Shown here: piece after piece, positions 43,361-52,292 of the stretch
Layout of the letters: the number at the start of each line of letters is the position of its first letter
Position numbering within the stretch: the first letter of the stretch is position 1
NCBI RefSeq assembly: GCF_024435355.1
Contig: NZ_JAMJWG010000016.1
Coordinates: forward strand, 62,001 to 126,000
DNA length: 64,000 nucleotides
Reading direction: 5' to 3'
DNA from: Streptomyces odontomachi
GTDB lineage: Bacteria > Actinomycetota > Actinomycetes > Streptomycetales > Streptomycetaceae
Notes under the pieces: generated by a model
What the model was told of the DNA's origin: nothing
Database searches by the model: none
Seen by the model: the letters and a program-made list of their open reading frames with translations, nothing else
Position numbers and translations under genes: made by a program

Positions 43361-43768
43361 CTAATAGCACGACAACCACGTCATTTGGCCATCGCCATTG
43401 TCGTCAAGATAGCGGAGATCGAGATCGGCCTCGGAAAGCCATCCGGGAACGGTGCTGCCCTGCGGGCGCACGTACCACCACACGTTGCCGTACGAGTTCT
43501 CGGTGAAACACCGGAGGTACACGTACGTTCCCGAACTGAGCGGCTCGATGTTATAGCAGTCCCCGTAGAATCCGTCTTTCAGATTGCGGTTTGCGGTGAG
43601 GTAGGCCGCGCCTTCACCATTGACGCTGGAAGTGTTCGACTGCGAGCAGGTGGTGGCTGTGGCGTTCGCCGCAGGGCTGGCCGTGAACATGGCACCTGTG
43701 GCAGCAACGGACAGGGCCACGGTTGTCGCGAAGGCGCGCGCGTGGCGGCCCTTCAGAAGTTTCGTCAT
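43361..43768 (-). CDS. Small secreted protein, possibly SH3-like
   Basis: 135 residues from ATG at 43768, with GGAGGAAGGA upstream. A Sec signal peptide ends near residue 36 (SPAANA). The ~99-residue mature part has four cysteines (TTCSQ, GDCYN, LRCFT and C-terminal LSCY), likely two disulfides, and an SH3-like pattern (GTYVYLRCFTENSYGNVWWYVRP). It ends with DDNGDGQ, resembling a calcium loop. No enzyme motif. GC is lower than in neighbouring genes, which may indicate acquisition. Confidence 0.8.
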   Translation of the reverse strand: MTKLLKGRHARAFATTVALSVAATGAMFTASPAANATATTCSQSNTSSVNGEGAAYLTANRNLKDGFYGDCYNIEPLSSGTYVYLRCFTENSYGNVWWYVRPQGSTVPGWLSEADLDLRYLDDNGDGQMTWLSCY

Positions 43769-44198
43769 TCCTTCCTCCCCCTTTCGGGCATCCTTTGATC
43801 CCGGAGTCGCCTGGACTCCTCTGGTGTGACGACCGAGCACCATGGTGAAGGGTTCAGGCCTGAAGGACGTTGACGGCGAGCGCCAACACGTTGACGATGC
43901 GCGCCACAAGTGGAGCGCCGGGATATCGCCGGCCAGGAAGCCTGCCGAGGCCTGGTCGAAGGCGACCGTGTCTGCCCCGTGCAGGCCAGGGGCGGTGGTG
44001 GTCAGGTGGCTGGGTGGCCGCGGGCCAGTGGCCGGTGCCGTCCCGGGGCTGGAGCTTGCGCTTCTGCCGGCAGGGTTCGCAGGCGTAGACGCTCACGCCG
44101 GGTCCGCAGCCCTGCCCGGTGGTAGGTGCGGTACGGGTGACGGGCGGTGGCGCGCACGGTCCCGGTCGCCCCGCCGCACCGGCGGCGCGACGTGAGAC
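43769..44198. other. Intergenic region with possible vestigial zinc-ribbon ORF
   Basis: About 430 bp between divergent genes. On the minus strand, down to a stop at 43854, a frame with GC-rich third positions encodes VSVYACEPCRQKRKLQPRDG, including a CxxC motif as in small zinc-ribbon proteins. It lacks a clear start and ribosome-binding site. Not called as a gene. Confidence 0.35.
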
Positions 44199-44915
44199 AT
44201 GCCACAGGAACCCCTGCCGGCTCGCGGAGAGACAACGGGTGTGAGGAACACAGACGACGGAGACGGCATGCGTGCGCGCATCCGGGCGGGAGACCGCCAG
44301 GCGTTCGCCGATCTCTACGAGGAACACGCGCGGCTGGTCTACAACCATGCCCTGCGGCTGACCGGCGACTGGTCGACCGCGGAGGAGGTGATGTCCGAGA
44401 CCTTTCTGGCCGCATGGTCGCACCGGGCACGGCTGGAGCCCGAGGGCGGTTCGCTCGCGCCCTGGCTGCTGGGGATCGCGACGCACAAGGCGTACAACGC
44501 CAACCGCGGTCTGCGGCGGCGGCTCGCCTTCCTGGCCCACCGGCCACCGCCGCCGGTGCCCGACTTCGCGGAGGAGACGGCCGGCCGCCTCGACGACGCC
44601 CGCCGGCTGGCGGCGGTCCACGCCGCACTGAGCGGGTTGCGCCGGGAGGAACGGGAGGTGCTCGCCCTGTGCGTGTGGTCGGGTCTTGACTACGCGCAGG
44701 CCGCCGAGGCGCTCGGGGTCCCGGTGGGCACCGTGCGCTCGCGTCTCTCACGTGCCCGCACCCGCCTCGGCAGGCTCAGCGAAAAACGTCAGAAACACCA
44801 GAGACGTCAGCAGCATCAGGAACATCGGGAACGGCCGGAACCGCGGAAGGGCCGCGGAGAGGGAAGAAGTGAAGCCGCTTTCGCGGCACTGCCCCTACGG
44901 GAGGAAAACCCATGA
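44199..44915 (+). CDS. ECF-type RNA polymerase sigma factor
   Basis: 238 residues from ATG at 44199; starts at GTG 44241 (GGAGAG upstream) or ATG 44268 are equally plausible because conservation begins at MRARIRAGDRQAF. Sigma region 2 (FADLYEEHARLVYNHALRLTGDWSTAEEVMSETFLAAW) and region 4 (LRREEREVLALCVWSGLDYAQAAEALGVPVGTVRSRLSRAR) are complete. The C-terminal ~45 residues are Arg/Gln/Glu-rich. Its stop overlaps the next gene (ATGA at 44912), whose product is its probable membrane partner. Confidence 0.9.
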   Translation: MPQEPLPARGETTGVRNTDDGDGMRARIRAGDRQAFADLYEEHARLVYNHALRLTGDWSTAEEVMSETFLAAWSHRARLEPEGGSLAPWLLGIATHKAYNANRGLRRRLAFLAHRPPPPVPDFAEETAGRLDDARRLAAVHAALSGLRREEREVLALCVWSGLDYAQAAEALGVPVGTVRSRLSRARTRLGRLSEKRQKHQRRQQHQEHRERPEPRKGRGEGRSEAAFAALPLREENP

Positions 44916-46078
44916 ACGCCACCCCGCCGTCCCGTTCCGGCCCCCAGTCGGACGACGTGGAGGAACTGGCCCGACTGCTGCCGCGGCCTGTGGAGTTCGA
45001 CCTGCCCGCCGGGCGTCACCTCCACCACAAGGACATCCTGATGCAGCACATCGACCACGACCGCGACGCCACCACCCCGCAGGCCACCGCCCCGCAGGCC
45101 ACCGCCCGGCAGGCCACCACCACGCAGGCCACCGTCCCGCAGGCCACCACTCCGCTCCCCGCACCGCTCCGGCGCAGGCTGCTGCGGCCGGCCGTGCTCG
45201 TCCCGGCCGCCTCGCTGGCCCTGGCCGGGACCCTGGCCCTCACCCTGACCGGCGGAGGTGAAAGCGCCCCCGCCTCCCCGTCGCAGAGCCGCGCGCCGCA
45301 GGCCGTCATCGCGCTCCACAGGATCGCCGACGCCTCCCTGAAGACCGCCGTCACACCGGTCAAGGACAGCCAGTTCGTCTACGTCCGCAGCCTCGTCCAG
45401 GAGAACACGGGGACCTTCGACGGCCCCGTGAAGCTGGGCAGGCCCTACAAGAGCGAGCGGTGGATGTCGCAGGACCCGATCCCCGTCACCGTCGTCGGCT
45501 GGATGCGCGACACCGGCCAGGACGCCCAGATGTCCGGTGAGGACATCCCGATCGAGACCTCCGTACCCGACGGTTCGGACAGCAGCGGCGCCCAGGCACC
45601 CGGGTTCGACCGGCCCACCTACCGGTGGCTGGCGTCCCTGCCGACCGCCCCCAAGGCGCTTCTGAAGCTGCTGGCCTCGCACAGCGGGGCGGGCGAGCAC
45701 GAGTCCAAGGACCAGGCGGTCTTCGAGATGATCGGGGACATACTGAGCACCAACCTCATGCCGGCCGAGAACGCCGCGGCCTTCTACCGCGCCATGGCCG
45801 AGATCCCCGGTGTGCGGGAGGTCCCCGACGCGGTGGACACGGCCGGCCGCCACGGCATCGGCATCACCCGCGAAGACGGCTCCACCGCGAACCGCGACGT
45901 GTGGATCTTCGACAAGCACAGCCTGACGCTCCTCGGCTCGCGCTGGTACACCACAGCGGACAAGAAGCCCGGCAAGGCGAACGTCCCGGCCGGCTCCGTC
46001 GCCATCCTCCAGCGCGGCGTCGCCGACCAGCACGGCATGGTGCCGGAGAAGGACGGCGGAACCTCCACCACCGGCTGA
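44912..46078 (+). CDS. CU044_5270-family membrane-anchored protein (probable sigma-factor partner)
   Basis: 388 residues, translationally coupled to the ECF sigma gene. The N-terminal cytoplasmic part (about 1-80) contains DVEELARLLPRP and a repeated QATxP tract. One transmembrane helix (about 91-112, PAVLVPAASLALAGTLALTLTGG) precedes a large extracytoplasmic domain matching proteins commonly annotated as the CU044_5270 family. These follow ECF sigma genes in Streptomyces and are thought to act in signal sensing, perhaps as anti-sigma-like factors. A classic zinc anti-sigma motif (HxxxCxxC) is absent. Confidence 0.82.
   Translation: MNATPPSRSGPQSDDVEELARLLPRPVEFDLPAGRHLHHKDILMQHIDHDRDATTPQATAPQATARQATTTQATVPQATTPLPAPLRRRLLRPAVLVPAASLALAGTLALTLTGGGESAPASPSQSRAPQAVIALHRIADASLKTAVTPVKDSQFVYVRSLVQENTGTFDGPVKLGRPYKSERWMSQDPIPVTVVGWMRDTGQDAQMSGEDIPIETSVPDGSDSSGAQAPGFDRPTYRWLASLPTAPKALLKLLASHSGAGEHESKDQAVFEMIGDILSTNLMPAENAAAFYRAMAEIPGVREVPDAVDTAGRHGIGITREDGSTANRDVWIFDKHSLTLLGSRWYTTADKKPGKANVPAGSVAILQRGVADQHGMVPEKDGGTSTTG
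45080..45154 (+). repeat. Five in-frame 15-bp repeats coding QATxP
   Basis: CAGGCCACCRYYCCG-type units at 45080, 45095, 45110, 45125 and 45140, within the cytoplasmic linker of the membrane partner. As 15 is a multiple of three, copy-number changes would keep the frame and only alter linker length. Confidence 0.75.
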
Positions 46079-46256
46079 CCCACCGGCACACGGGCCTGCC
46101 GTCACACGGGCCTGCCGTCACACGAGCCCGCCGGCACCCGAGCCCGCCGGCGACTCCGGCACCGGTGGACAGCGGGCGGACTGCGCCCAGTTCAGGCCGG
46201 TCCTGGAGAAGATCCGCATCCCAAGGACCGATCCCGGACAGGCCCTGGCCGCTATC

Positions 46257-46296
46257 GTGCTGATGCGCTGACGTGCTGACGTGCTGACCTGCTGAC
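46257..46296. repeat. Five 8-bp tandem repeats upstream of the lipoprotein gene
   Basis: GTGCTGAT, GCGCTGAC, GTGCTGAC, GTGCTGAC, CTGCTGAC in 46257-46296, about 70-108 bp before the ATG at 46365. Possible binding sites or simple repeats. Confidence 0.55.
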
Positions 46297-46364
46297 GAAG
46301 ACGGGGAGCTGGGACCGTGGTCGCGGACCCGGCTCCCTGAGGCCTGAACAAGGGGGCTGTTGAG

Positions 46365-47486
46365 ATGAAGCCACACGTGTTATCCGCCGCGCTTGCCGTG
46401 TTGGCCCTGACCGCAATCACAGGATGCGGAGGATCGGGGGATGGGAAGCCGACCGCTACTGCCGAGCCCAGTAACACGGCACCGCCGATGGGTAAGAATT
46501 CGGTTGTCGGCGTTGTGGGTTCGAATCCGGCGACCAAAGCGGTGGGAACCCCTGAGACCGCCCGGGTCGTTGGCCTGGGCTACGAGTTCAAGCTTCTGGG
46601 TACGGCGAAGCCCTCAGTCGTCACCACCGGCGAAGGGCCGCGCCAGGCCGCACGGGGACAGCAGATTCTCCTGGTTCGATACGACGCGTTCGGCCACCTG
46701 GGCGAGCAGTCCGACTCGGGTGGCGGTACACCCACGACCACGAACAGCGTCGCCTTGGTGGTGGACGGAACTCGCACCGTCCTGGACTCGGAGGCGCTGT
46801 CGACCGGAGCGAGCCGAACCGTCGCGATGTCCGTCGCCAGCGGCGCCCGTGACGTGGCTCTCGAGGTCGACACGGGAGGTCTCGTCCAGTCGCTTTCCTT
46901 GGTGACCGGCAGACGCTCCGGGGATGATCCGGTGTTGCTCTACCGGACGGACGTCAGCGGTGAAGACGAACCGGACGGCGCCAGCGTCACGACAGACATC
47001 ACCAAGCGACTCTCCTTTCCGTTTGCCCTCATTTCTTCGAACGGACAGCAGGACACGTTCCCCGACGGGAAATACCCGACCATCGTCAACGTCGAAAAGG
47101 CGAATCTCACCTACACCCTCACCCAACCCAACTACGAGCTCAAGTACCCTTCCAGCCCGGACAAGGCGTTCCTGACCCTGGATACGGAGGTGACCGGGGG
47201 CAACAGTTGGCGCACGGCGCTCCCGACGAAAGACTTCACTCTCACCACCGACGAAGGGGAAGCGATCCAGGCGCAGCGATTCGACGACCCGGAGCTGAAA
47301 ACAGGGAAAATCCAGGAACCCGACAACGCCTTTTTCGGAGGCAGGATTTACTGGGAAGTCCCCGCCGACCTCAAGTCGGCCAAGATCGTGATCACCGCCA
47401 CGAAGAATCACCAGATGGGGTCATTTTTTCGCAGTTCCGTGCTCGACTATCACAACAAGAAGCAGACCATCGGCGTTCAGTTCTGA
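46365..47486 (+). CDS. Putative lipoprotein with beta-rich domains
   Basis: 373 residues from ATG at 46365 with AGGGGG upstream. The lipoprotein signal ends in ITGC (Cys21). The mature part looks like two beta-sandwich domains, with an Ig-like pattern in the first (GLGYEFKLLG...QQILLVRYDAFGHL) and a similar one in the second (AFLTLDTEVTGGNSW...). No enzymatic motif. Codon 6 is TTA (46380-46382), so expression may depend on bldA. Base composition is less GC-biased than in neighbours. Single gene, convergent with the LacI gene. Confidence 0.82.
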   Translation: MKPHVLSAALAVLALTAITGCGGSGDGKPTATAEPSNTAPPMGKNSVVGVVGSNPATKAVGTPETARVVGLGYEFKLLGTAKPSVVTTGEGPRQAARGQQILLVRYDAFGHLGEQSDSGGGTPTTTNSVALVVDGTRTVLDSEALSTGASRTVAMSVASGARDVALEVDTGGLVQSLSLVTGRRSGDDPVLLYRTDVSGEDEPDGASVTTDITKRLSFPFALISSNGQQDTFPDGKYPTIVNVEKANLTYTLTQPNYELKYPSSPDKAFLTLDTEVTGGNSWRTALPTKDFTLTTDEGEAIQAQRFDDPELKTGKIQEPDNAFFGGRIYWEVPADLKSAKIVITATKNHQMGSFFRSSVLDYHNKKQTIGVQF

Positions 47487-47634
47487 CCGAGTGCCGAGAT
47501 TGCGGTCCGTGGGCTCCGGCCGGCAGCCACTCACAGCCCGGCGGTGACGGACTCATACGCTGGTGACCACATGCCCTGACCGGGATGGTCGCACGCCGGC
47601 GGGCCCGGGCCGACTCGGCCGGCGCCGCCCGTAC

Positions 47635-48726
47635 TCACCCCGACGCCGCCCGACCCGCACCGACGCCGTCCGCGGTCGGCGGCCGACCACCGGTGCCGGT
47701 ACCGAGGCGGCCACCGGTGCCGGTACCGGTGCTGTCCCGCACGGCGAGTTCGTGAGCGACGGTCACCGTCCTCGGCGGCCCGTCGGCGTCGTCGGTGCGG
47801 GAGGCCAGGAGGTCGAGTGCGGCCTCGGCGATCTGGCGTTTGTCGGGGGTGACGGTGCTCAGGGTAGGCGTGCTGAACGCGCCTTCCTCGATGCCGTCGA
47901 AGCCGATCACGGCGATGTCCTGCGGGACGCGCAGACCGTGGTCGTGTGCGGCGCGGACGGCGCCGAGGGCCAGCAGGTCGTTGAAGCAGAACACGGCGTC
48001 GGGTCTGCGATGCTGCGCGAGCAGTCGGTTCATGGCCGCGGCGCCGTCCGCGCGGTGGAAGCTCTCCACCGACGCCAGCAGGGCGGGGTCCGCCGACATG
48101 CCGTGTGCGGCGAGGGTGTCCCGGAAGCCGTCGAGCCGGAGCTGGGACGTGGGGTGTGAACCACGCGGCTGCGGGCCGATCGCGGCGATCGCTCGCCTGC
48201 CAAGACCGATCAGGTGCTCGGTGGCCAGCGCGGCCGCCGCGTGGTTGTCGATGACGACGCGGTCGTGCGGGCAGTCGGGCGCGTGCTCCCCCAGGAGCAC
48301 CATCGGCACGGTGTCGGTGCGGCGGGCGAGTTCGTCGGCCGGCATGGCGAGCGGGCTGAAGATCAGGCCGTCGCTCTGCTGGAGGCGCTCGCCCTGGAAG
48401 GTGAGCCGTTCGCGTTCCAGGTTCCCCTGGGTCTGGTCGATCAGGACGGTCAGCGAACGGGGCTCGGCCGCCCGGATCATGGCGTCTGCGAGCTCGGCGA
48501 AGTACGGCGCGGTCAGCTCCGGCACCGCCAGGGTGATCACCTCGGTACGACCGCGGCGCAGGTTGCGGGCCGCCATGTTGGGCCGGTAGCCCAGCGCCGC
48601 CACGGCCGCTTCGACCCGTTCACGGGTGGGTGCGGTGACCCGGCCGGTGCCGTTGACCACGTTGGAGACGGTCTTCACGGAGACGCCCGCCAGTGCGGCC
48701 ACGTCCCGGAGCCCGGGTCGGCGCAT
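47635..48726 (-). CDS. LacI-family transcriptional regulator
   Basis: 363 residues from ATG at 48726 (GGGGGAAGG upstream). The N-terminal LacI helix-turn-helix and hinge are clear: LRDVAALAGVSVKTVSNVVNGTGRVTAPTRERVEAAVAALGYRPNMAARNLRRG. The sugar-binding periplasmic-like domain follows, with GFDGIEEGAFSTPTLSTV near the end. The C-terminal tail is Gly/Thr-rich (GTGTGGRLGTGTGGR), made by a DNA repeat at about 47680-47735. Divergent from the binding-protein gene; operators lie between them. Expected to repress the GH1/GH2 operon until a sugar binds. Confidence 0.93.
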   Translation of the reverse strand: MRRPGLRDVAALAGVSVKTVSNVVNGTGRVTAPTRERVEAAVAALGYRPNMAARNLRRGRTEVITLAVPELTAPYFAELADAMIRAAEPRSLTVLIDQTQGNLERERLTFQGERLQQSDGLIFSPLAMPADELARRTDTVPMVLLGEHAPDCPHDRVVIDNHAAAALATEHLIGLGRRAIAAIGPQPRGSHPTSQLRLDGFRDTLAAHGMSADPALLASVESFHRADGAAAMNRLLAQHRRPDAVFCFNDLLALGAVRAAHDHGLRVPQDIAVIGFDGIEEGAFSTPTLSTVTPDKRQIAEAALDLLASRTDDADGPPRTVTVAHELAVRDSTGTGTGGRLGTGTGGRPPTADGVGAGRAASG

Positions 48727-48744
48727 CCTTCCCCCTGTCGTTCC

Positions 48745-48819
48745 GAAGATATGCGTCAGATGTGCGTCATCTGTCGTGCTCTGAATCGTGCTGAAGATAT
48801 CCGTCAGATATGCGTCATC
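48745..48819. promoter_or_regulatory. Duplicated 27-bp site upstream of the LacI gene
   Basis: GAAGATATGCGTCAGATGTG followed by CGTCATC at 48745-48771 and a near copy at 48793-48819 (25 of 27 identical), spaced 48 bp. Each holds two direct CGTCA half-sites 11 bp apart. Likely binding sites in the LacI promoter, distinct from the ACAACGTTGT palindrome. Confidence 0.6.
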
Positions 48820-48916
48820 GCAGGTCAGCACAGTGGGTCTCCAGATCGGCACTCCCCGTGCCGAATCAAGACCCATCCATTGACCATGCGCAAGCCACTT
48901 TGCCGAATCGAGACTG

Positions 48917-48939
48917 TACAACGTTTACCACAACGTTGT
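48917..48939. promoter_or_regulatory. LacI-type operators before the ABC-glycosidase operon
   Basis: A perfect palindrome ACAACGTTGT (48930-48939) with the central CG typical of LacI operators, and an imperfect one TACAACGTTTA (48917-48927) 13 bp away. They lie 63-85 bp before the binding-protein start. Confidence 0.65.
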
Positions 48940-49001
48940 ATCAATATCTCGGCTCACCCGGAGACCGGGGTGATGGAGAACGGGTTGACGGAGGAGTGCT
49001 C

Positions 49002-50339
49002 GTGGATTCGAAGCAGCCAGACCTGCGCGGGCGCAGGGTGCGTAGGGCGGCGTGCATGGTGCTCGTGGGCGGGCTGGCCCTGAGCGCCTGCGCGGGCCAG
49101 GGCGCCGGTCACAGCGCGGGCGACGGGGCGAACAGCGGCGGCAAGGTGACCCTGAAGTTCTGGAACGGCCTGACCGGCGGCGACAAGGCCACGGTCGACA
49201 AGCTGGTCGGCCAGTTCAACGCCGCGCACAGGGACATCGAGGTCGAGTCGAACCCGATGCCGTGGGACGTCTTCTATCAGAAGCTCCTCACCAGCGTCAG
49301 TTCCGGCAACGGCCCGGACATCGTCGGCATGGACAGCATGCAGATGTCCAAGTACGCGCACAGCGGGGTGCTGCAACCCGTCGACGACTTCTACTCCGGT
49401 TCGTCCGCGTCCCCGGTCGCCGCGAAGCTGGTGAAGTCCGCGGTGCAGGCCTCGAAGTTCGACGGCAAGAACTACGGCGTGCCGATGGAGACCGCGCCGC
49501 TGATGCTCTACTGGAACAAGGCGCTGTTCAAGAAGGCCGGCCTCGACCCGGACAGGCCGCCGACCACGCTGGCGCAGTTCGAGCGGGCCGCCGCCAAGCT
49601 CAGCAAGGACACCGACAAGGACGGCAAGCCCGATCAGTACGCCATCGCGGTGGCCGATCACGAGACCATCCCGATGTTCCCGGTGCTGATGTGGGGCAGC
49701 GGTGGTGGTGTGGTGAGCCAGGACGGCAAGAAGGCGACGCTCGACGATGCGGCGACCGTCTCAGCGGTCCAGCACTGGACCGACCTGATCCGCAAGAAGA
49801 AGGTCTCACCGGTGGGCCTCAGCGGCGCCGACGCGGACAAGCTGTTCCAGACCCAGCGGGCCGCCATGGAGATCGTCGGCCCCTGGGACACCAGCACCTT
49901 CACCCAGGCCGGGGTCGACTACGGCGTGACCATGCCGTTCGGCGGTTCGCAGTCGCGGGTGACCGCGGCCAACGTCACCTCGCTGGGCCTGACGTCCAGC
50001 GACCCGGCCACCAAGAAGGCGGCCTACACGTTCTTCTCGTTCTGGAACAGCAAGCAGTCCCAGCTGACGATGGCGAAGGGCACCGGCTTCCCGGCCAACC
50101 GCAGCGACATCACGGCGAAGGACCTGAAGGGCTACCCGTATGCGGCGGCGTTCGGCGCCCCGCAGGTGCTCCGCTCCTCCCGGTCGTTCCTGCCGGGCCT
50201 GGTGAACGCGCCCGGCATCCAGGACCAGGTCTTCTACCCCGCCCTGGAACGCATCCTCAACGGCCGGGGCAGCGTGCGGTCGGTCCTGAAGCAGGCCGAC
50301 TCCGACGTGCAGAAGCAGCTGGAGCAGACCGGCCAGTGA
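49002..50339 (+). CDS. ABC sugar-binding lipoprotein (CUT1 type)
   Basis: 445 residues from GTG at 49002, with GGAGGAG five bases upstream. The lipoprotein signal ends at LSAC. The family 1 extracellular solute-binding fold shows VTLKFWNGLTGGDKATVDKLVGQFNAAHRDIEVE, PDIVGMDSMQM, PMETAPLMLYWNKALFKKAGLDP and GPWDTSTF. Tethered outside the membrane, it delivers an oligosaccharide to the two permeases encoded next. First gene of the operon; LacI operators precede it. Confidence 0.93.
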   Translation: MDSKQPDLRGRRVRRAACMVLVGGLALSACAGQGAGHSAGDGANSGGKVTLKFWNGLTGGDKATVDKLVGQFNAAHRDIEVESNPMPWDVFYQKLLTSVSSGNGPDIVGMDSMQMSKYAHSGVLQPVDDFYSGSSASPVAAKLVKSAVQASKFDGKNYGVPMETAPLMLYWNKALFKKAGLDPDRPPTTLAQFERAAAKLSKDTDKDGKPDQYAIAVADHETIPMFPVLMWGSGGGVVSQDGKKATLDDAATVSAVQHWTDLIRKKKVSPVGLSGADADKLFQTQRAAMEIVGPWDTSTFTQAGVDYGVTMPFGGSQSRVTAANVTSLGLTSSDPATKKAAYTFFSFWNSKQSQLTMAKGTGFPANRSDITAKDLKGYPYAAAFGAPQVLRSSRSFLPGLVNAPGIQDQVFYPALERILNGRGSVRSVLKQADSDVQKQLEQTGQ

Positions 50340-50430
50340 CCTGAGCCAGAGATTCGCCGGTGGAGCGGGGAACCCCGCGCGTCCCGCACACGCCCCCGCT
50401 CCACCGATCGCGCCGTCCCGAAGGTGAACG

Positions 50431-51420
50431 ATGCCCACACAGACCACGCCGCGGCACCCGGCCGCCGCCACCGGCCACGGCCCTGACCCCGGTTCCGGCC
50501 GCGGCACCGGCCGGCCGGGTCGCTCAGGCCGGCGCTTCCGGCTCTCCTACCAGGGCCGGCAGGCGCGGGCCGGCTGGCTCTTCCTCACCCCGAGCCTGCT
50601 GATCCTCGCCGTCTTCGTCGTCTGGCCGATGGCCCAGGCGGGCTATCTCTCCTTCACCAGCTACAACCTGATGCAGACGGCCCAGTGGGTCGGCCTGGAC
50701 AACTACCGCCACATGCTGCATGACCCGGCGGTGTGGCGGGCGCTGAAGAACACGCTGGTCTATGCCGCGGTGAGCACCCCGGTGAGCGTGGTCCTGGCGC
50801 TCGGGCTCGCGCTGTTCCTCAACCGGGCCATGGCGCTGCGCGGCTTCCTGCGCACCGCCGTCTTCCTGCCCTTCGTGGTCTCCCTCGGCGTGGTCTCCAT
50901 CGCCTGGTCGTTCCTGCTCGACGGGAACATCGGGCTGCTCACCGACTGGCTGTCGCACCTGGGCGTCACCACCGAGCAGGGCTGGCTCCAGGACCCGTCC
51001 TACGCCATGCCCGCGGTGATCGCGGTGGGCGTCTGGAAGAACGTCGGCTTCTACATGATCATGTATCTGGCCGGTCTCCAGTCCATACCCGGCGAGCTGT
51101 ACGAGGCGGCACGTGCCGACGGCGCCAACGCGTGGCAACGGCTGCGGAACGTCACCTGGCCGCTGCTGGCCAACCAGACCATGCTCATCACGATCATGGC
51201 GGCGATCGCCACCCTCCAGGCCTTCGACCAGATCTACGTGATGACCCACGGCGGCCCGTTCTTCCAGACCGAGACGCTGGTGATGTTCACCTACCGCGTC
51301 GGCTTCCAGCAGAACCAGTTCGGCTACGGGGCGGCCGTCTCCTGGGTGCTGCTGGTGCTGGTCTTCGTGCTGTCGATGCTCCAGTTCACGTACTTCCGCA
51401 AGCGGGCGGTGTCCTTCTGA
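50431..51420 (+). CDS. ABC sugar permease (MalF type)
   Basis: 329 residues from ATG at 50431. Six transmembrane helices follow a Gly/Arg-rich cytoplasmic leader of ~45 residues. The EAA loop YEAARADGANAWQRLRNVTWPLL (near residue 225), which docks the ATPase, is intact. Its stop overlaps the next start by one base (TGATG). Pairs with the next permease to import the sugar bound by the lipoprotein. Confidence 0.93.
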   Translation: MPTQTTPRHPAAATGHGPDPGSGRGTGRPGRSGRRFRLSYQGRQARAGWLFLTPSLLILAVFVVWPMAQAGYLSFTSYNLMQTAQWVGLDNYRHMLHDPAVWRALKNTLVYAAVSTPVSVVLALGLALFLNRAMALRGFLRTAVFLPFVVSLGVVSIAWSFLLDGNIGLLTDWLSHLGVTTEQGWLQDPSYAMPAVIAVGVWKNVGFYMIMYLAGLQSIPGELYEAARADGANAWQRLRNVTWPLLANQTMLITIMAAIATLQAFDQIYVMTHGGPFFQTETLVMFTYRVGFQQNQFGYGAAVSWVLLVLVFVLSMLQFTYFRKRAVSF

Positions 51421-52292
51421 TGACCATGACCCGACCTTCCGCGGCCGTCCGGCACGGCGACCCGCGCTCCCGGGCCCTGACGACCGCCTGGCGCGTCGCC
51501 GTCGCGGTCGCCGCGCTCGCCATCGCCTTCGCCGTGCTGCTGCCGATCATCTGGATGGTGCTGGCCTCCTTCCGGCCCGAGACGGACATCGTCACCAGCC
51601 CGCCGACGCTGTGGCCGCGCGCCTTCACGCTCGACAACTACCGGGAGATCTGGCACGCGATCCCGTTCGCCGGCCTGTACCGCAACACCGTCGTCTTCGC
51701 CGGGTCGGTCACCGTCATCTCGTTGTTCTTCGACTCGATGGCCGCGTACGCGCTGGCCCGGCTGGAGTTCAAGGGGCGCAACGCGATCTTCGTGATCATC
51801 CTGGTCATGCTGATGCTGCCGTTCCAGATCACCCTGATCCCGCTGTACGACCTGCTGAACCACCTCGGCCTGGTCAACACCTTCGCCGGCATGATCGTGC
51901 CGCGTGCGACCAACGCGTTCGGCATCTTCTTCCTGCGCCAGTTCTTCCTGGCGCTGCCGAAGGACATGGAGGAGGCCGCGCGCATCGACGGCGCGTCGGA
52001 GTGGCGCATCTACTGGCAGATCGTCCTGCCGCTGGCCCGGCCCGCGCTGCTGACCCTGGGGCTCTTCCACTTCCAGTACAACTGGAACGACCTGCTGTGG
52101 CCGCTGATCATGACGTCGAACAACGACCACGCGACCCTGCCCGCCGGGCTGTCGCTGTTCATGGGGCAGCACGTCACCCAGTACGGGATGCTGATGGCCG
52201 GCGCCGTGCTCTCGCTGCTCCCGGTGATCCTGCTCTTCCTGCTCATCCAGCGAAGCTTCGTGCAGGGCATCGCCACCACCGGCATCAAATGA
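51420..52292 (+). CDS. ABC sugar permease (MalG type)
   Basis: 290 residues from ATG at 51420. Six helices; the EAA loop is EEAARIDGASEWRIYWQIVLPLARPAL (near residue 185). LASFRPETDIVTSPPTLWP after the first helix is typical of MalG-like subunits. Its stop overlaps the GH1 start (ATGA, 52289-52292). No ATPase gene follows, so a multi-system ATPase such as MsiK is needed. Confidence 0.93.
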   Translation: MTMTRPSAAVRHGDPRSRALTTAWRVAVAVAALAIAFAVLLPIIWMVLASFRPETDIVTSPPTLWPRAFTLDNYREIWHAIPFAGLYRNTVVFAGSVTVISLFFDSMAAYALARLEFKGRNAIFVIILVMLMLPFQITLIPLYDLLNHLGLVNTFAGMIVPRATNAFGIFFLRQFFLALPKDMEEAARIDGASEWRIYWQIVLPLARPALLTLGLFHFQYNWNDLLWPLIMTSNNDHATLPAGLSLFMGQHVTQYGMLMAGAVLSLLPVILLFLLIQRSFVQGIATTGIK

